From Natranaerovirga hydrolytica (lineage in GTDB: Bacteria; Bacillota; Clostridia; Lachnospirales; DSM-24629), in assembly GCF_004339095.1 (NCBI RefSeq), contig NZ_SMGQ01000016.1:1-64000 (forward strand): a stretch of DNA of 64,000 bases. Direction: 5' to 3'. The notes under the pieces were generated by a model, which saw nothing but the letters and a program-made list of their open reading frames with translations, had not been told where the DNA came from and did not search any database. Numbering within the stretch: position 1 is the first letter of the stretch; every line of letters begins with the position of its first letter. Below, piece by piece: positions 34,724-44,337 of this stretch. A program made the position numbers and the translations under genes.

Positions 34724-37700
34724 ATGAATAAGAAAATGAAAGGACCACTCAGCATGCTCCTTGTGGTCTGCTTGGTAGTCTCTATGCTTACAGGGAGCGC
34801 CTATGCAGTCAGCCAATATTTTGAGGATGCAAAAGGTCATTGGGCAGAGGAAGTCATTCAAATCCTCACAGATAAGGGTATCATCAGCGGTTATCCCGAT
34901 GGTCTGGTACATCCCGATGACATCATCACCAGGGCTGAGTTTGCAGCCTTGATTGCCAGAATCATGGAGCTGCCGGAGCCGGAGGAAAGTGAAGTCACCC
35001 TTCGCTTTACCGATATTGCCGGTCACTGGTCCGAACAGAATGTAGAGGCCCTTATCATTGCAGGTGTCATCCAAAAAGGTGATTACGGCACAAATTTCCT
35101 GCCGGACGAACCCATTACCCGCATGGAAATGATTCGTATGCTGGTAAGAGCTATCGGTAAGGGAGAGCATGATCCATCCTGCCTCTGCGTTACCGGATTT
35201 TCCGATGACGGTGACCTTACTGATAAGGATAAAGCCAGTATATGTGCAGGTAAAGCGCATGGTATTGTAAATGGTTATCCGGACGGCACAGTGAAGCCGG
35301 AGGGAAAAGCCACCCGTGCGGAAGCCTTTAGTATGCTGGTGGATGCGGATGAGGCAAAGGAGCAGAACAAAAAAGAAGAATCCCCGAAACCGGAGGATAA
35401 GCCTTCCGGCGGCAGCTCTGGCGGCGGTTCTCCCTATGTTCCTGCCCCGCAGTTCAGCTTCGCCTTGCCGAAAACCGCTTATACAGCCGATGAAATTGAA
35501 ATTAAATCGGAAAGTCGCTATGTGAGCAGCGTGACATGGTCAGCTTTCAAAAACGGTCTGCCTGTTGAGCTTGACCAGCTGACAGACGGTGTGTTAGATG
35601 CAGATGGCGGTAAGGTGAAATTCACGCAGACCGGCAGCATCACCCTCATTGCTACAGCAAAAAACAGCCGAAACGTTGCAGTGGTTCATGAGCAGACAAT
35701 CAGCATCTATCCTGTGGTGACAGCTGATTTTACTCTGCCGGAAACTGCCCATACCGACACTGCTGTGGCTGTGGAGCTTTCCACGGAAAACCTTGGTGGT
35801 AATTTAGTGGAATGGTTCCTCCAAAAAAATGGGACAGATGCCGATTTGACTAAATCCCTCACGGGAGAACTGGACTCCACCGGCGGTACGGTACTGTTCA
35901 AGGAAAAGGGCAGTTATACATTGACTGCCTCCATTACAGACGAGCTGGGCAAAACCGTTACAATGCATGACAATATCATCATTTACCCGGTAGCGGAGGT
36001 AAGCCTTACTCTGCCAGAAGTTTCCCATACAGATAAAACCATCACCCTACAGACAGAAACAAAAGAAACGGATGGGCTTACGACGGTCTACACCCTGACC
36101 CGAAATGGTGAGCCTGCAGAAATCAGCCAATGGATTGAAGTAAATCCTTACCACGGCAGTATCAGATTTACAGAAAAAGGTGTCTATGCCCTGACTGCTT
36201 CCGTTACCGATGCAACCGGCAGAGTGTTTTCCGATACTGCGGATATCACCGTCTATCCGGTGGGCTCAGCGGGATTTTATCTGCCTGAAATCTTCCACAC
36301 CGATAAAACTGTTCATGTGGAAGCCCTCTTCTCTGAAATCGGAAGCTATACCGCCAAATGGTCACTGATCCGTGACGGCAAGGAGGTATCTCTTAGCGAT
36401 ATGACAGCGGGAATGCTGGAAAACAGCGGCGGTGAGCTGAAGTTCCACACCAAGGGCAGCTATGTTCTAAAAGCGGAATTTACCGACGACGGCGGCAGGA
36501 GCTACAGCTACGAACAGAGCTTTGTGGTTTATCCCGTGCCTGTCGTAAGTTATAGCCTGCCAAAGCACGTCCATACGGACAGCGATATTGCGATTCGAGC
36601 TGAAACTGCCGATCTGGAGGGGCTAACCATCGAATGGCTGGTGGACAACACCTTTGGCTTTCAAGACTGGCCCACCTATGTGGACGGAAAGCTCACCAAT
36701 GACGGCGGAACCCTCCGCTTTAAAAGAACCGGTATTTATGAATTAGTGGCAAGAGTCACCGATGAAACAGGCCGTGTCTTTCTGTATGAAAGCAAGGACA
36801 GGTGCGAGGTGCTTCCCGTGCTGACCATCGGCTTTGAGCTTCCCGACTTTGCCTATACCGATACCGCCATTGACCTTAGAACCCATGGCAACAACAATGT
36901 TCTGCCGGTGGAATGGTCCGTTAGCAAGGAGGGCAGAAATATTCCGATTACTAAGGCATTTGAAGGAACCCTCACTGCCCAAGGGGGCAAAATCACCTTT
37001 AAGGACGACGGTGAGTATGTTCTTACGGCATCCATGACCGATTATCTGAAACGCAGCTATTCCCACAACGAAAGCATCCACATCCTGCCGGTGGTGCAGT
37101 ACGCCTTCACCATGCCCCAGAATGTTCACTACGGCACAGAGTTTGATATTCTCCCAAAGGATGTTCAGAACATTGGCAGCTATTTCGTGGTCTGGACATT
37201 GCAAAAGGAGGGCAGCACCGTTTCGTATCAAGGCACCTTGGGTAATGAGGGCGGTAAAATTGCCATCAGTGACATCGGCGACTTTACCCTGACGGCTTCC
37301 GTTACCGACAGCGCAGGGCGTGTGGCATCTCATTCAGAGAGCATCACCGTAACCAATACAGCACCCAATGCTCCTGTGGTAGAAGCAGTCCCCACTCGTA
37401 CAGTCAAGGATGGCAAGTTCCTTGTCAACATTACTGCCAGTGCCGATGATCCAGATGGGGATGCGGTGACCTTGGAGTATGAAGGCACTACGGCTGACAG
37501 CTATTATGCACCAGGTACCCACAGCATCCGTGTCAGGGCAAAGGATATCGCAGGAGCTTATTCAGAGTGGACCGAGAAAGCCTTCACTGTGACCAATGCC
37601 GCCCCTACTGTTACCCTGACAGCCGACCCGACCCGTACAGTCAAGGATGGCAAATTCCTTGTCAATATCAGTGCTGTAGCATCCGATGCGGACGGAGATG

Positions 37701-38644
37701 CAACTACGCTGGAATGGGAAAACAAGGCGGCTGACAACTACTATGCTGCAGGCACCCATACCGTCCGTGTCCGTGCAAAAGACATTGCCGGAGCTTATTC
37801 CCCTTGGACAGAAAAGACATTTACCATCACCAGTTCCGCACCTATTGTAACCTTGACTGCAACCCCTACACGAACAGCAAAAGACGGCAAGTTCCTTGTC
37901 AATATCAGTGCTACAGCATCCGATTCCGATGGAGATACAACTACATTGGAATGGGAGAATAAAGCGGAAGATAACTACTATGCTGTTGGTACTCACACCA
38001 TCCGTGTCAGAGCCAAGGATGCAACCGGTCTGTATTCGGAGTGGGTATCCAAGACATTCACCATTACAAACTCTGCACCCACTGCACCGGTCATTACCAG
38101 AACACCAAGCGGGAACAGTGTGCCGCCGGGAACGCCGGTTACTATCAAGGCAACCAGCTCTGACCCCGACGGCGATGATATTACCCTTGTTTGGGAGGGC
38201 AGAAATGCTGAAACCCAGACCTACCCGCTGGGAAGAAATGTGGTCCGTGTTAAAGCGGTGGACTCCGCAGGCGCTGAATCACCTTGGGCGGCCATCGTGT
38301 TCTTTGTGGCTGACTCAAACGGCGGCGGTGGTATGACCCTCACCGGCCCCGATTCTGTCATTATGGAAAATGGATTGGAAGGCGCCACCATCACGGAGTA
38401 TACCTTTACTGTTCCCCCTGTCAGCGGTCACAGCGGGTCTGACTTCGGCAGAGTACGAGGATACAACAAGCTCACCGGTCAGTGGGATCAGCTTGATTAT
38501 GGCACCACCTCAAATGGCATCACCTTCAGCCGCAGTCTCGGTGCAGGCGTATACACCAGACTGGAGTTCTACTATTACACCAACCATAACTGTATGTACA
38601 ACAAAAGCAACATCACTTACTCGGTAAGTTATCATTTTGAATAA
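34724..38644 (+). CDS. SLH-anchored repeat adhesin
   Basis: 1306 residues. Signal peptide (about 1-28, ending SAYA). Three S-layer homology domains (about 32-215; HWAEEVIQILTDKGIISGYP, HWSEQNVEALIIAGVI, GIVNGYPDG) that bind wall polymers. A Pro/Gly/Ser linker, then seven 80-90-residue Ig-like units starting LP-x-x-x-HTD and closing V-x-VYPV, then four 80-residue units (PTRTVKDGKFLVNIS, RVRAKDIAGAYS) of cadherin/PKD/FnIII look. The C-terminal 110 residues are a distinct beta domain. Probably a long surface stalk for contact with recipient or host cells. Inside the Tad locus, so it may act with the pilus. Confidence 0.85.
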   Translation: MNKKMKGPLSMLLVVCLVVSMLTGSAYAVSQYFEDAKGHWAEEVIQILTDKGIISGYPDGLVHPDDIITRAEFAALIARIMELPEPEESEVTLRFTDIAGHWSEQNVEALIIAGVIQKGDYGTNFLPDEPITRMEMIRMLVRAIGKGEHDPSCLCVTGFSDDGDLTDKDKASICAGKAHGIVNGYPDGTVKPEGKATRAEAFSMLVDADEAKEQNKKEESPKPEDKPSGGSSGGGSPYVPAPQFSFALPKTAYTADEIEIKSESRYVSSVTWSAFKNGLPVELDQLTDGVLDADGGKVKFTQTGSITLIATAKNSRNVAVVHEQTISIYPVVTADFTLPETAHTDTAVAVELSTENLGGNLVEWFLQKNGTDADLTKSLTGELDSTGGTVLFKEKGSYTLTASITDELGKTVTMHDNIIIYPVAEVSLTLPEVSHTDKTITLQTETKETDGLTTVYTLTRNGEPAEISQWIEVNPYHGSIRFTEKGVYALTASVTDATGRVFSDTADITVYPVGSAGFYLPEIFHTDKTVHVEALFSEIGSYTAKWSLIRDGKEVSLSDMTAGMLENSGGELKFHTKGSYVLKAEFTDDGGRSYSYEQSFVVYPVPVVSYSLPKHVHTDSDIAIRAETADLEGLTIEWLVDNTFGFQDWPTYVDGKLTNDGGTLRFKRTGIYELVARVTDETGRVFLYESKDRCEVLPVLTIGFELPDFAYTDTAIDLRTHGNNNVLPVEWSVSKEGRNIPITKAFEGTLTAQGGKITFKDDGEYVLTASMTDYLKRSYSHNESIHILPVVQYAFTMPQNVHYGTEFDILPKDVQNIGSYFVVWTLQKEGSTVSYQGTLGNEGGKIAISDIGDFTLTASVTDSAGRVASHSESITVTNTAPNAPVVEAVPTRTVKDGKFLVNITASADDPDGDAVTLEYEGTTADSYYAPGTHSIRVRAKDIAGAYSEWTEKAFTVTNAAPTVTLTADPTRTVKDGKFLVNISAVASDADGDATTLEWENKAADNYYAAGTHTVRVRAKDIAGAYSPWTEKTFTITSSAPIVTLTATPTRTAKDGKFLVNISATASDSDGDTTTLEWENKAEDNYYAVGTHTIRVRAKDATGLYSEWVSKTFTITNSAPTAPVITRTPSGNSVPPGTPVTIKATSSDPDGDDITLVWEGRNAETQTYPLGRNVVRVKAVDSAGAESPWAAIVFFVADSNGGGGMTLTGPDSVIMENGLEGATITEYTFTVPPVSGHSGSDFGRVRGYNKLTGQWDQLDYGTTSNGITFSRSLGAGVYTRLEFYYYTNHNCMYNKSNITYSVSYHFE
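37366..38310 (+). repeat. Four tandem repeats of about 235 bp in the adhesin gene
   Basis: Units begin near 37366, 37605, 37842 and 38078. The first three share long near-identical runs such as GATGGCAAGTTCCTTGTCAA; the fourth has diverged. Such arrays expand and contract by recombination and would change stalk length. Confidence 0.8.
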
Positions 38645-38659
38645 TGGGAGGAAAAAGCA

Positions 38660-38890
38660 ATGAAGAATCTGTTCTTGAAGCTAAAAAACAAGACACAAAA
38701 GGGAGCATTGGCAGCCCGCCAAGCCCTCTTGAATCAACATGGGGAAGGCTACATTGACACGGCTATTAAAATCTTGATAGCCGTTGTCCTTGGGGCCCTG
38801 CTTCTGGCAGGGCTCTATGCCCTGTTTGGGGAAACGGTGCTGCCTACACTTACTCAGAGAATTATGGAAATGTTCAACTATGGAGGCTAA
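38660..38890 (+). CDS. Pilin-like small membrane protein (DUF6133), copy 2
   Basis: 76 residues. Leader of about 28 residues, then GEGYIDTAIKILIAVVLGAL and the same C-terminus as copy 1 (FGETVLPTLT and on). A ribosome site GGGAGG lies upstream. The last 11 nt overlap the start of the prepilin peptidase gene. Copies 1 and 2 enclose the spoVG-like and adhesin genes. Confidence 0.7.
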   Translation: MKNLFLKLKNKTQKGALAARQALLNQHGEGYIDTAIKILIAVVLGALLLAGLYALFGETVLPTLTQRIMEMFNYGG

Positions 38891-39335
38891 TGGCACCCTG
38901 CAGGCGGTGCTTTTTTCTTTTTTGCTTATGGCGGCTTCTGTCTGGGATTTCCGCAAACGGATCATCCCGGACAGCATCTGCATCCTGGTTGTATTGACGG
39001 GGCTGATTGATTTCAGCCCCGTCAGGCTTTTGGGGGTCCTTGCGGCGCTGCCCCTTTTCATTGCCGCCCTATGCAAGCCGGACGGCATCGGCGGCGGAGA
39101 TATCAAGCTCACGGCTGCCGCAGGCGTTGTTTTGGGATTTTGGGGATGCATGACTGGGCTAATACTCGGTTTAATGGCATCCCTTGTTTTTTATCTGGCA
39201 GTGCAAGTCATTAGAAGGCTTCAGATGCTGGAACCGCAGAAAGCAGCACAGGCATCTCTGCCCATGGCGCCCTTTTTATCCCTGGGCTTTCTTGCCGTAT
39301 TCGTTCTAAATACTGGAAATATGCTTTTGCTTTAA
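38880..39335 (+). CDS. Prepilin peptidase (A24 family, TadV/CpaA-like)
   Basis: 151 residues from ATG 38880, overlapping the pilin gene. Multiple membrane helices. The two catalytic aspartates are in VWDFRKRIIPD and GIGGGDIKL (the GxGD motif). Cleaves leader peptides of Flp-type prepilins at the inner face of the membrane. Small size fits TadV/CpaA, which lack the methylase domain. Confidence 0.85.
   Translation: MEANGTLQAVLFSFLLMAASVWDFRKRIIPDSICILVVLTGLIDFSPVRLLGVLAALPLFIAALCKPDGIGGGDIKLTAAAGVVLGFWGCMTGLILGLMASLVFYLAVQVIRRLQMLEPQKAAQASLPMAPFLSLGFLAVFVLNTGNMLLL
38892..38922 (+). terminator. Terminator-like hairpin inside the start of the prepilin peptidase gene
   Basis: GCACC (38893-38897) pairs with GGTGC (38906-38910) around CTGCAGGC; then TTTTTTCTTTTTT. 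It falls 3 nt after the pilin stop codon and within codons 5-15 of the peptidase gene. It could let most transcripts end after the pilin gene. Confidence 0.6.
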
Positions 39336-39363
39336 TAACCATCAAATGAAGGAGGAAAATCCT

Positions 39364-40182
39364 ATGAACCTTTTTAAGAATCGCACCGTCGTCGGTGTGA
39401 TCTGTATCCTTTTATCCCTGCTTATCTGCTTCGGTGTGACGCCCTTGTTCAACAAATCCGTCAGCCAAAAAGCAGAAATCGTCCGTGTGGTCAAAGAAGT
39501 CAAATCAGGAGATGAAATCACCAAGGATATGATTCAGACCGTGGAGGTGGGCGGTTTTGGGCTGCCCGACAATGTCATCCGCCAGAGTGAAACGGTCATC
39601 GGCAAATATGCCAAGGCTGACCTGTCCATCGGGGACTATATCTTAAACACCAAGCTGTCCGATGCCCCAGCAGCAGAAAATGCCTATCTTTACAATCTGG
39701 ACGGCACCAAGCAGGCCATGTCGGTGACCATTAAGAGCTTTGCAAGCGGCCTGTCCGGGAAACTTCAAAGCGGTGATATCGTATCGGTCATTGCCGCCGA
39801 CTATAAGAAGCAGGGCGCCACGGTTATTCCTGCCCAGCTGAAATATGTGGAAGTGATCAGCGTTACTGCCTCCTCCGGCTATGACGCCAACACAGGGGAA
39901 GCCACTGCTGAAGATGATGATCGAGAGCTTCCTGCAACGGTGACTTTGCTGGTTTCTCCCGAACAGAGCAAGGTGCTGGCAGAGTTGGAGGCTGATGGCA
40001 AGCTCCATCTGTCCCTGGTTTACCGTGGCACTCCCGATAATACCGCCAAATTTACAGAGGCACAGGATAAGGTTGTTGCTGCTTTGCATCCGATAGAACA
40101 GACAGAAGATGCGTCCTCTGAAACCCAGGAATCAGAGAATAATGCTGAGCCTAAAGCATCCGGGGAAAGCGGGGTGGAATAA
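39364..40182 (+). CDS. cpaB: Flp pilus assembly protein CpaB (SAF domain)
   Basis: 272 residues from ATG 39364; GGAGG 8-9 nt upstream. One N-terminal membrane segment, SAF domain (about 40-105; VVKEVKSGDEITKDMIQTVE), then a CpaB/RcpC-type domain (ISVTASSGYD, TVTLLVSPEQSKVLAELE). In Gram-negatives RcpC works with the secretin; here, with no outer membrane, it presumably acts in the wall. Overlaps the next gene by 1 nt. Confidence 0.87.
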   Translation: MNLFKNRTVVGVICILLSLLICFGVTPLFNKSVSQKAEIVRVVKEVKSGDEITKDMIQTVEVGGFGLPDNVIRQSETVIGKYAKADLSIGDYILNTKLSDAPAAENAYLYNLDGTKQAMSVTIKSFASGLSGKLQSGDIVSVIAADYKKQGATVIPAQLKYVEVISVTASSGYDANTGEATAEDDDRELPATVTLLVSPEQSKVLAELEADGKLHLSLVYRGTPDNTAKFTEAQDKVVAALHPIEQTEDASSETQESENNAEPKASGESGVE

Positions 40183-40997
40183 TGCTGAATTTCAAGAAAA
40201 GGAGTATCTTCACCCGCCAGCCTGGGGAGGAAGATATCCAGATGGAACAGGAGCTTCAAAAGGGTATCCTCGCCGTTTGGGGTTCTCCTGGCAGCGGCAA
40301 AACGGTGACAGCCGTAAAAATCGCAAAGCATCTTGCTCAGCAAAAGCAAAATGTGGTGCTTTTGCTCTGTGATATGACCGCACCCATGCTGCCCTGTATC
40401 TGTCCCCCGTCGGAGCTTGAATGTGAGCATTCCCTGGGGAGCATTCTTGCCGCAGCCCATGTAACAGAGGCCCTCATCAAACACAATCTGGTGACCCTAA
40501 AGAAAAACAAATATCTCACCATCCTCGGTATGAAAAAGGGTGAAAACGAGTATACCTATCCGCCCTATGAGCAGGTGCAAGTCAAAGAATTGTTGAATGG
40601 GCTTCGGGCAATCGCTCCATTTGTGGTGGTGGATTGCGGCAGCTATATTGCAAACGACATCCTCTCCGCCGTGACCCTTATGGAAGCAGATAATGTTCTT
40701 CGCCTTGCGGGTGCCGATCTCAAATCGGTAAGCTATCTCTCCAGCCAGCTCCCTCTGCTTAGGGATTCCAAGTGGGATGCAGATAAGCAATACAAGGTAG
40801 CCAGCAATGTAAAATCCCATGAAGCCGGGGAGCAGATTGGGCATGCATTGGGTTCGGTAGCCTTTACCCTGACCCATTCTCAGGAGCTGGAGGAACAGTA
40901 TCTGGCAGGCAATCTCCTTGGAGATTTGTCTCTCAAAGATAGCCGCCTGTTCCGCAGAGAAATTGAGAAAATTTCAAAGGAGGTGTTTGGATGTTAG
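40182..40997 (+). CDS. TadZ/CpaE-like P-loop ATPase
   Basis: 271 residues. Walker A variant GSPGSGKTVTAV at about residue 34; VVVDCGSYIANDI looks like a Walker B. The ParA/MinD-like CpaE/TadZ proteins place the Tad machine at a site in the cell. The receiver-like domain of CpaE is absent. Its last 7 nt overlap the cpaF start. Confidence 0.78.
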   Translation: MLNFKKRSIFTRQPGEEDIQMEQELQKGILAVWGSPGSGKTVTAVKIAKHLAQQKQNVVLLLCDMTAPMLPCICPPSELECEHSLGSILAAAHVTEALIKHNLVTLKKNKYLTILGMKKGENEYTYPPYEQVQVKELLNGLRAIAPFVVVDCGSYIANDILSAVTLMEADNVLRLAGADLKSVSYLSSQLPLLRDSKWDADKQYKVASNVKSHEAGEQIGHALGSVAFTLTHSQELEEQYLAGNLLGDLSLKDSRLFRREIEKISKEVFGC

Positions 40998-42517
40998 GGA
41001 AGAAAGAGATTTTTTCGAGATTTTTCAAAGGGAAAAATACGCAGCAGACTGGACAAAAAGACACGACAGAAAAACATCCATCCACACTCTCTGCAGCGGT
41101 CTTTGATTTGCATAGCACTATGGAGCAGGAGTCCACCGTGAACCGCCCGATGGATTTTTCAGGCAAAAACCGCGCCCATACACTGTTCTTTACACCTGAA
41201 ACCGAGGGTAAGGATTTCTCATTGGTTCTTGGCGATGTGCAGGAATACATTTCCGAATATTACAGCAGTCTCATTACAGCAGGCGGTGAAGATGCCAAGG
41301 CACAGCTCAAACGATATATCACCAAATACATTCAGGATCATCGTATCTCGGTAAAGGGTATGAGCGGCACGAAGCTGGCAGATGCCATCTACACTGAAAT
41401 GGCGGAGTTCGGGTTTTTAACCAAATACATCTTCGGCAGCGGTATTGAAGAAATAGATATTAACTCGTGGAAAGACATTGAAGTGCAGTATTCGGACGGT
41501 CGGACGGTTAAACTGGAGGAACGCTTTGAAAGTCCCCAGCACGCCGTGAATGTGATCCGCAGGATGCTTCACATCAGCGGTATGGTTTTAGACAATGCCA
41601 GTCCTATCGTATTGGGGCATCTTTCTAAAAACATTCGTATTGCCGTTTTGAAAAGTCCTGTTGTGGACGAAGATATTGGCGTAGCGGCATCCATTCGTGT
41701 GGTCAACCCTCAGAGCATGAAAAAAGAGGATTTTGTCAGAAGCGGTACAGCCACCGATCCTATGCTGGACTTTTTATCTCTTTGTATCCGCTACGGCATA
41801 TCGGTCTGTGTGGCAGGAGCCACCAGCTCCGGCAAAACCACTGTGGCAGGCTGGGTGCTGACCACCGTTCCTGACAATAAGCGAATCTATACCATTGAAA
41901 ACGGCTCCCGTGAGCTGGATCTCGTCAGAGAAAAAGAGGGCAAGGTGGTCAATTCGGTTATCCATACCCTGACCCGTGACAGCGACAATGACCGCCAGCG
42001 CATTGACCAGACCGACCTTTTGGACTATGCACTTCGCTTTAACCCGGACATCATCGTGGTGGGTGAGATGCGCGGTGCAGAGGCTAATGCCGCTCAGGAA
42101 GCTGCTCGAACCGGTGTGGCGGTGCTGACCACCATCCACTCCAACTCCTCCGAAGCCACCTATCGTCGAATGGTGTCCCTGTGCAAAAGAGCGGTGGATA
42201 TGTCGGATCAAACCCTTATGGATTATGTTACAGAAGCCTACCCTATAGTGGTATTCTGCAAGCAGCTTGAAAACAAGCAGCGCCGCATGATGGAGATTCA
42301 GGAATGTGAGATCCTCCCGGACGGCACAAGACATTACCGACCGCTTTATCAGTATGTCATTACCGAAAATCGCATGGAGGATGGCAAATTCATCATCGAG
42401 GGGCACCATGAGCAGATAAATCCCATCTCGGACAGCCTTGCCAAACGGCTGATGGAAAACGGTATGCCCCAGACCCTCATTGAAAACCTGCAAGGAAAGG
42501 AGGCACAAAGCGCATGA
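40991..42517 (+). CDS. tadA: Tad secretion ATPase CpaF/TadA (T2SSE family)
   Basis: 508 residues. Walker A GATSSGKTTVAG (about residue 275), Asp box, Walker B DIIVVGEMRG and His box LTTIHSNSSEATYRRM. This AAA+ motor powers pilus assembly (and in some systems retraction). AAAGGAGG 9 nt before ATG. Overlaps the tadB gene by 4 nt. All motor motifs intact. Confidence 0.93.
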   Translation: MLGKKEIFSRFFKGKNTQQTGQKDTTEKHPSTLSAAVFDLHSTMEQESTVNRPMDFSGKNRAHTLFFTPETEGKDFSLVLGDVQEYISEYYSSLITAGGEDAKAQLKRYITKYIQDHRISVKGMSGTKLADAIYTEMAEFGFLTKYIFGSGIEEIDINSWKDIEVQYSDGRTVKLEERFESPQHAVNVIRRMLHISGMVLDNASPIVLGHLSKNIRIAVLKSPVVDEDIGVAASIRVVNPQSMKKEDFVRSGTATDPMLDFLSLCIRYGISVCVAGATSSGKTTVAGWVLTTVPDNKRIYTIENGSRELDLVREKEGKVVNSVIHTLTRDSDNDRQRIDQTDLLDYALRFNPDIIVVGEMRGAEANAAQEAARTGVAVLTTIHSNSSEATYRRMVSLCKRAVDMSDQTLMDYVTEAYPIVVFCKQLENKQRRMMEIQECEILPDGTRHYRPLYQYVITENRMEDGKFIIEGHHEQINPISDSLAKRLMENGMPQTLIENLQGKEAQSA

Positions 42518-43443
42518 TGACGGTACTTTTAGTTGCCTGCATCGGAATGATTGCAGGTTCTTTTATTTTGCTTGGTCTCACACCGGTAGAATTTACGGCT
42601 GGAGTATTCGGAAAACTCACCGACAGGCCTAAATCCCTCCGTGACGAGGTGGGCGAGTTTACCCGCAGAAAAAAGCAATCCTACTTGCGCCGGGAAATTG
42701 CTGAGGTGCAGTCCATCCTTCAGGTAACCGGAAGAACGGAACGCTTTCCCATGCTTTGTGCCCTATCCCTGCTGTGTTTTGCCTTGGGCGCCTCCATTGC
42801 AGTTATACTCTCAAACTTTTTTCTTGTTCCTGTAATGGCAGTTGGCTGTATGTTCCTGCCCTTCTGGTGGATAAAGCTCACTGCCAGCCACTTTAAAAAG
42901 GACATTGCAGGGGAGTTGGAAACGGCCCTTTCCATTATCACCACGGCTTATCTCAGAAATGAGGATATCCTGACGGCGGTGGAGGAAAACATCGCATACC
43001 TGAATCCGCCGGTACTGTCGATTTTTAAGGGATTTGTGTCCCGTGTCAGGCTGGTTGATCCGGATGTAACAGCGGCACTTTATGATTTGAAAAGTAAGAT
43101 TGACAATGCCGTATATGCTGAGTGGTGCGATGCCCTCATTGCTTGTCAGCATGACCGCAGTCTCAAAACAACCTTAATTCCAATTGTCAGCAAGCTCAGT
43201 GATATGCGAGTGGTCAACGGTGAACTGGAAAACATGGTGTTTGAGCCGAGAAAGGAATTTATCATCATGCAGATTCTGGTCGTCGGTAATATTCCCCTTA
43301 TATATTTCTTAAATCAGGACTGGCATCACACACTGATGCACACACCGCTGGGGCAGATTATTCTGTCCATCTGTGCTGCTGTGATTTTCATTTCCACGGC
43401 CTTTGTCATCAAGCTCACTCAGCCCATTGAATATCGAAGATAG
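42514..43443 (+). CDS. TadB-like membrane platform protein (T2SSF family)
   Basis: 309 residues. N-terminal membrane segment, a pair of helices around residues 85-125, a cytoplasmic helical T2SSF domain (AYLRNEDILTAVEENIAY), and two C-terminal membrane segments. With TadC it forms the inner-membrane platform that the ATPase acts on. Confidence 0.82.
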   Translation: MMTVLLVACIGMIAGSFILLGLTPVEFTAGVFGKLTDRPKSLRDEVGEFTRRKKQSYLRREIAEVQSILQVTGRTERFPMLCALSLLCFALGASIAVILSNFFLVPVMAVGCMFLPFWWIKLTASHFKKDIAGELETALSIITTAYLRNEDILTAVEENIAYLNPPVLSIFKGFVSRVRLVDPDVTAALYDLKSKIDNAVYAEWCDALIACQHDRSLKTTLIPIVSKLSDMRVVNGELENMVFEPRKEFIIMQILVVGNIPLIYFLNQDWHHTLMHTPLGQIILSICAAVIFISTAFVIKLTQPIEYRR

Positions 43444-43453
43444 GAGGACGCCC

Positions 43454-44326
43454 ATGACAATCTATATCATTTTATTCGGGGTCCTCCTGTGGGCAGGGCT
43501 CTTTTTCATTGCCGCCGATCTGCTGCGGCTGCCCACATTTGCTACCCAAAAGGCAATGCTGTCGGCAGGAAAGCAGACCAATACAAAGACAAAACCCACC
43601 GATGCATTGTTAAGAAATGTCGGTGTTCGTCTTTCCCGATACATCCATATGGATGAGTACAAAAAAAGTCGAATGGCAAATATATTGTCGGCGGCAGGGT
43701 TTTCCGATTCTCCGGAGCTGTTTACAGCAATGGCCATCGTCAAAGCGGCAGCCATTGCACTTTGCATCATTCCCTGCCTTATTCTCCTGCCTCTATTGGC
43801 ACCTATTGTGTTGTTCGCCGCTGTCTTGGTCTATTTCAAAGAGATACGCAAGGCGGATGAGGCGCTGGCAGTTAAGAGAGGCAAAATCGAACAGGAATTG
43901 CCCCGATTTGTGGCAACCATCACCCAGGAGCTGAAAGCCAGCCGGGATGTGCTGTCCATGCTGGAGAATTTCAAGAAAAATGCCGGGGAGGATTTTGCTG
44001 CAGAGCTTGACATCCTCACAGCTGATATGCGCTCCTCCAGCTACGAGGCAGCCCTGACAAGGTTCGAGGCCAGATTTAATTCGCCCATGCTCTCAGATAT
44101 TACGCGGGGACTGATTGGTGTACTTCGAGGGGATGAGGTCGGGGTATATTTTCAGATGCTGGCCCACGATATGAAACAATTGGAGCTTCAGCGGCTCAAA
44201 GCGCAGGCTATGAAGATTCCACCTAAAATCCGTGTGTTCTCCTTTGCCATGCTGATGTGCTTTCTCATGACCTATATGGCGATTATTGTCTATGAAATCA
44301 TCACATCCCTCGGCGGGATGTTTTAG
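43454..44326 (+). CDS. TadC-like membrane platform protein (T2SSF family)
   Basis: 290 residues from ATG 43454 with AGGAGG 6-7 nt upstream (an upstream in-frame ATG lies inside tadB). Membrane segments near 3-20 and 105-140; T2SSF domain with ELPRFVATITQELKASRDVL; final membrane segment (SFAMLMCFLMTYMAIIVYEI). Second platform subunit, as in canonical tadB-tadC pairs. Confidence 0.85.
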   Translation: MTIYIILFGVLLWAGLFFIAADLLRLPTFATQKAMLSAGKQTNTKTKPTDALLRNVGVRLSRYIHMDEYKKSRMANILSAAGFSDSPELFTAMAIVKAAAIALCIIPCLILLPLLAPIVLFAAVLVYFKEIRKADEALAVKRGKIEQELPRFVATITQELKASRDVLSMLENFKKNAGEDFAAELDILTADMRSSSYEAALTRFEARFNSPMLSDITRGLIGVLRGDEVGVYFQMLAHDMKQLELQRLKAQAMKIPPKIRVFSFAMLMCFLMTYMAIIVYEIITSLGGMF

Positions 44327-44337
44327 GGGGTGACCAT

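Noticed and set aside
36743-37333. 196-codon minus-strand frame in the adhesin gene
   Set aside because: Arises from the repetitive GC-rich coding sequence; no start signal.
37366-38310. Possible CRISPR or satellite array
   Set aside because: The repeats are about 235 bp, in frame and encode Ig-like units of the adhesin; no short spacers. No CRISPR array was seen in the window.
41774-42508. Long open frame on the minus strand inside the CpaF gene
   Set aside because: It is the antisense of a gene with complete ATPase motifs; the translation is rich in His/Gly/Cys patches and looks like no protein.
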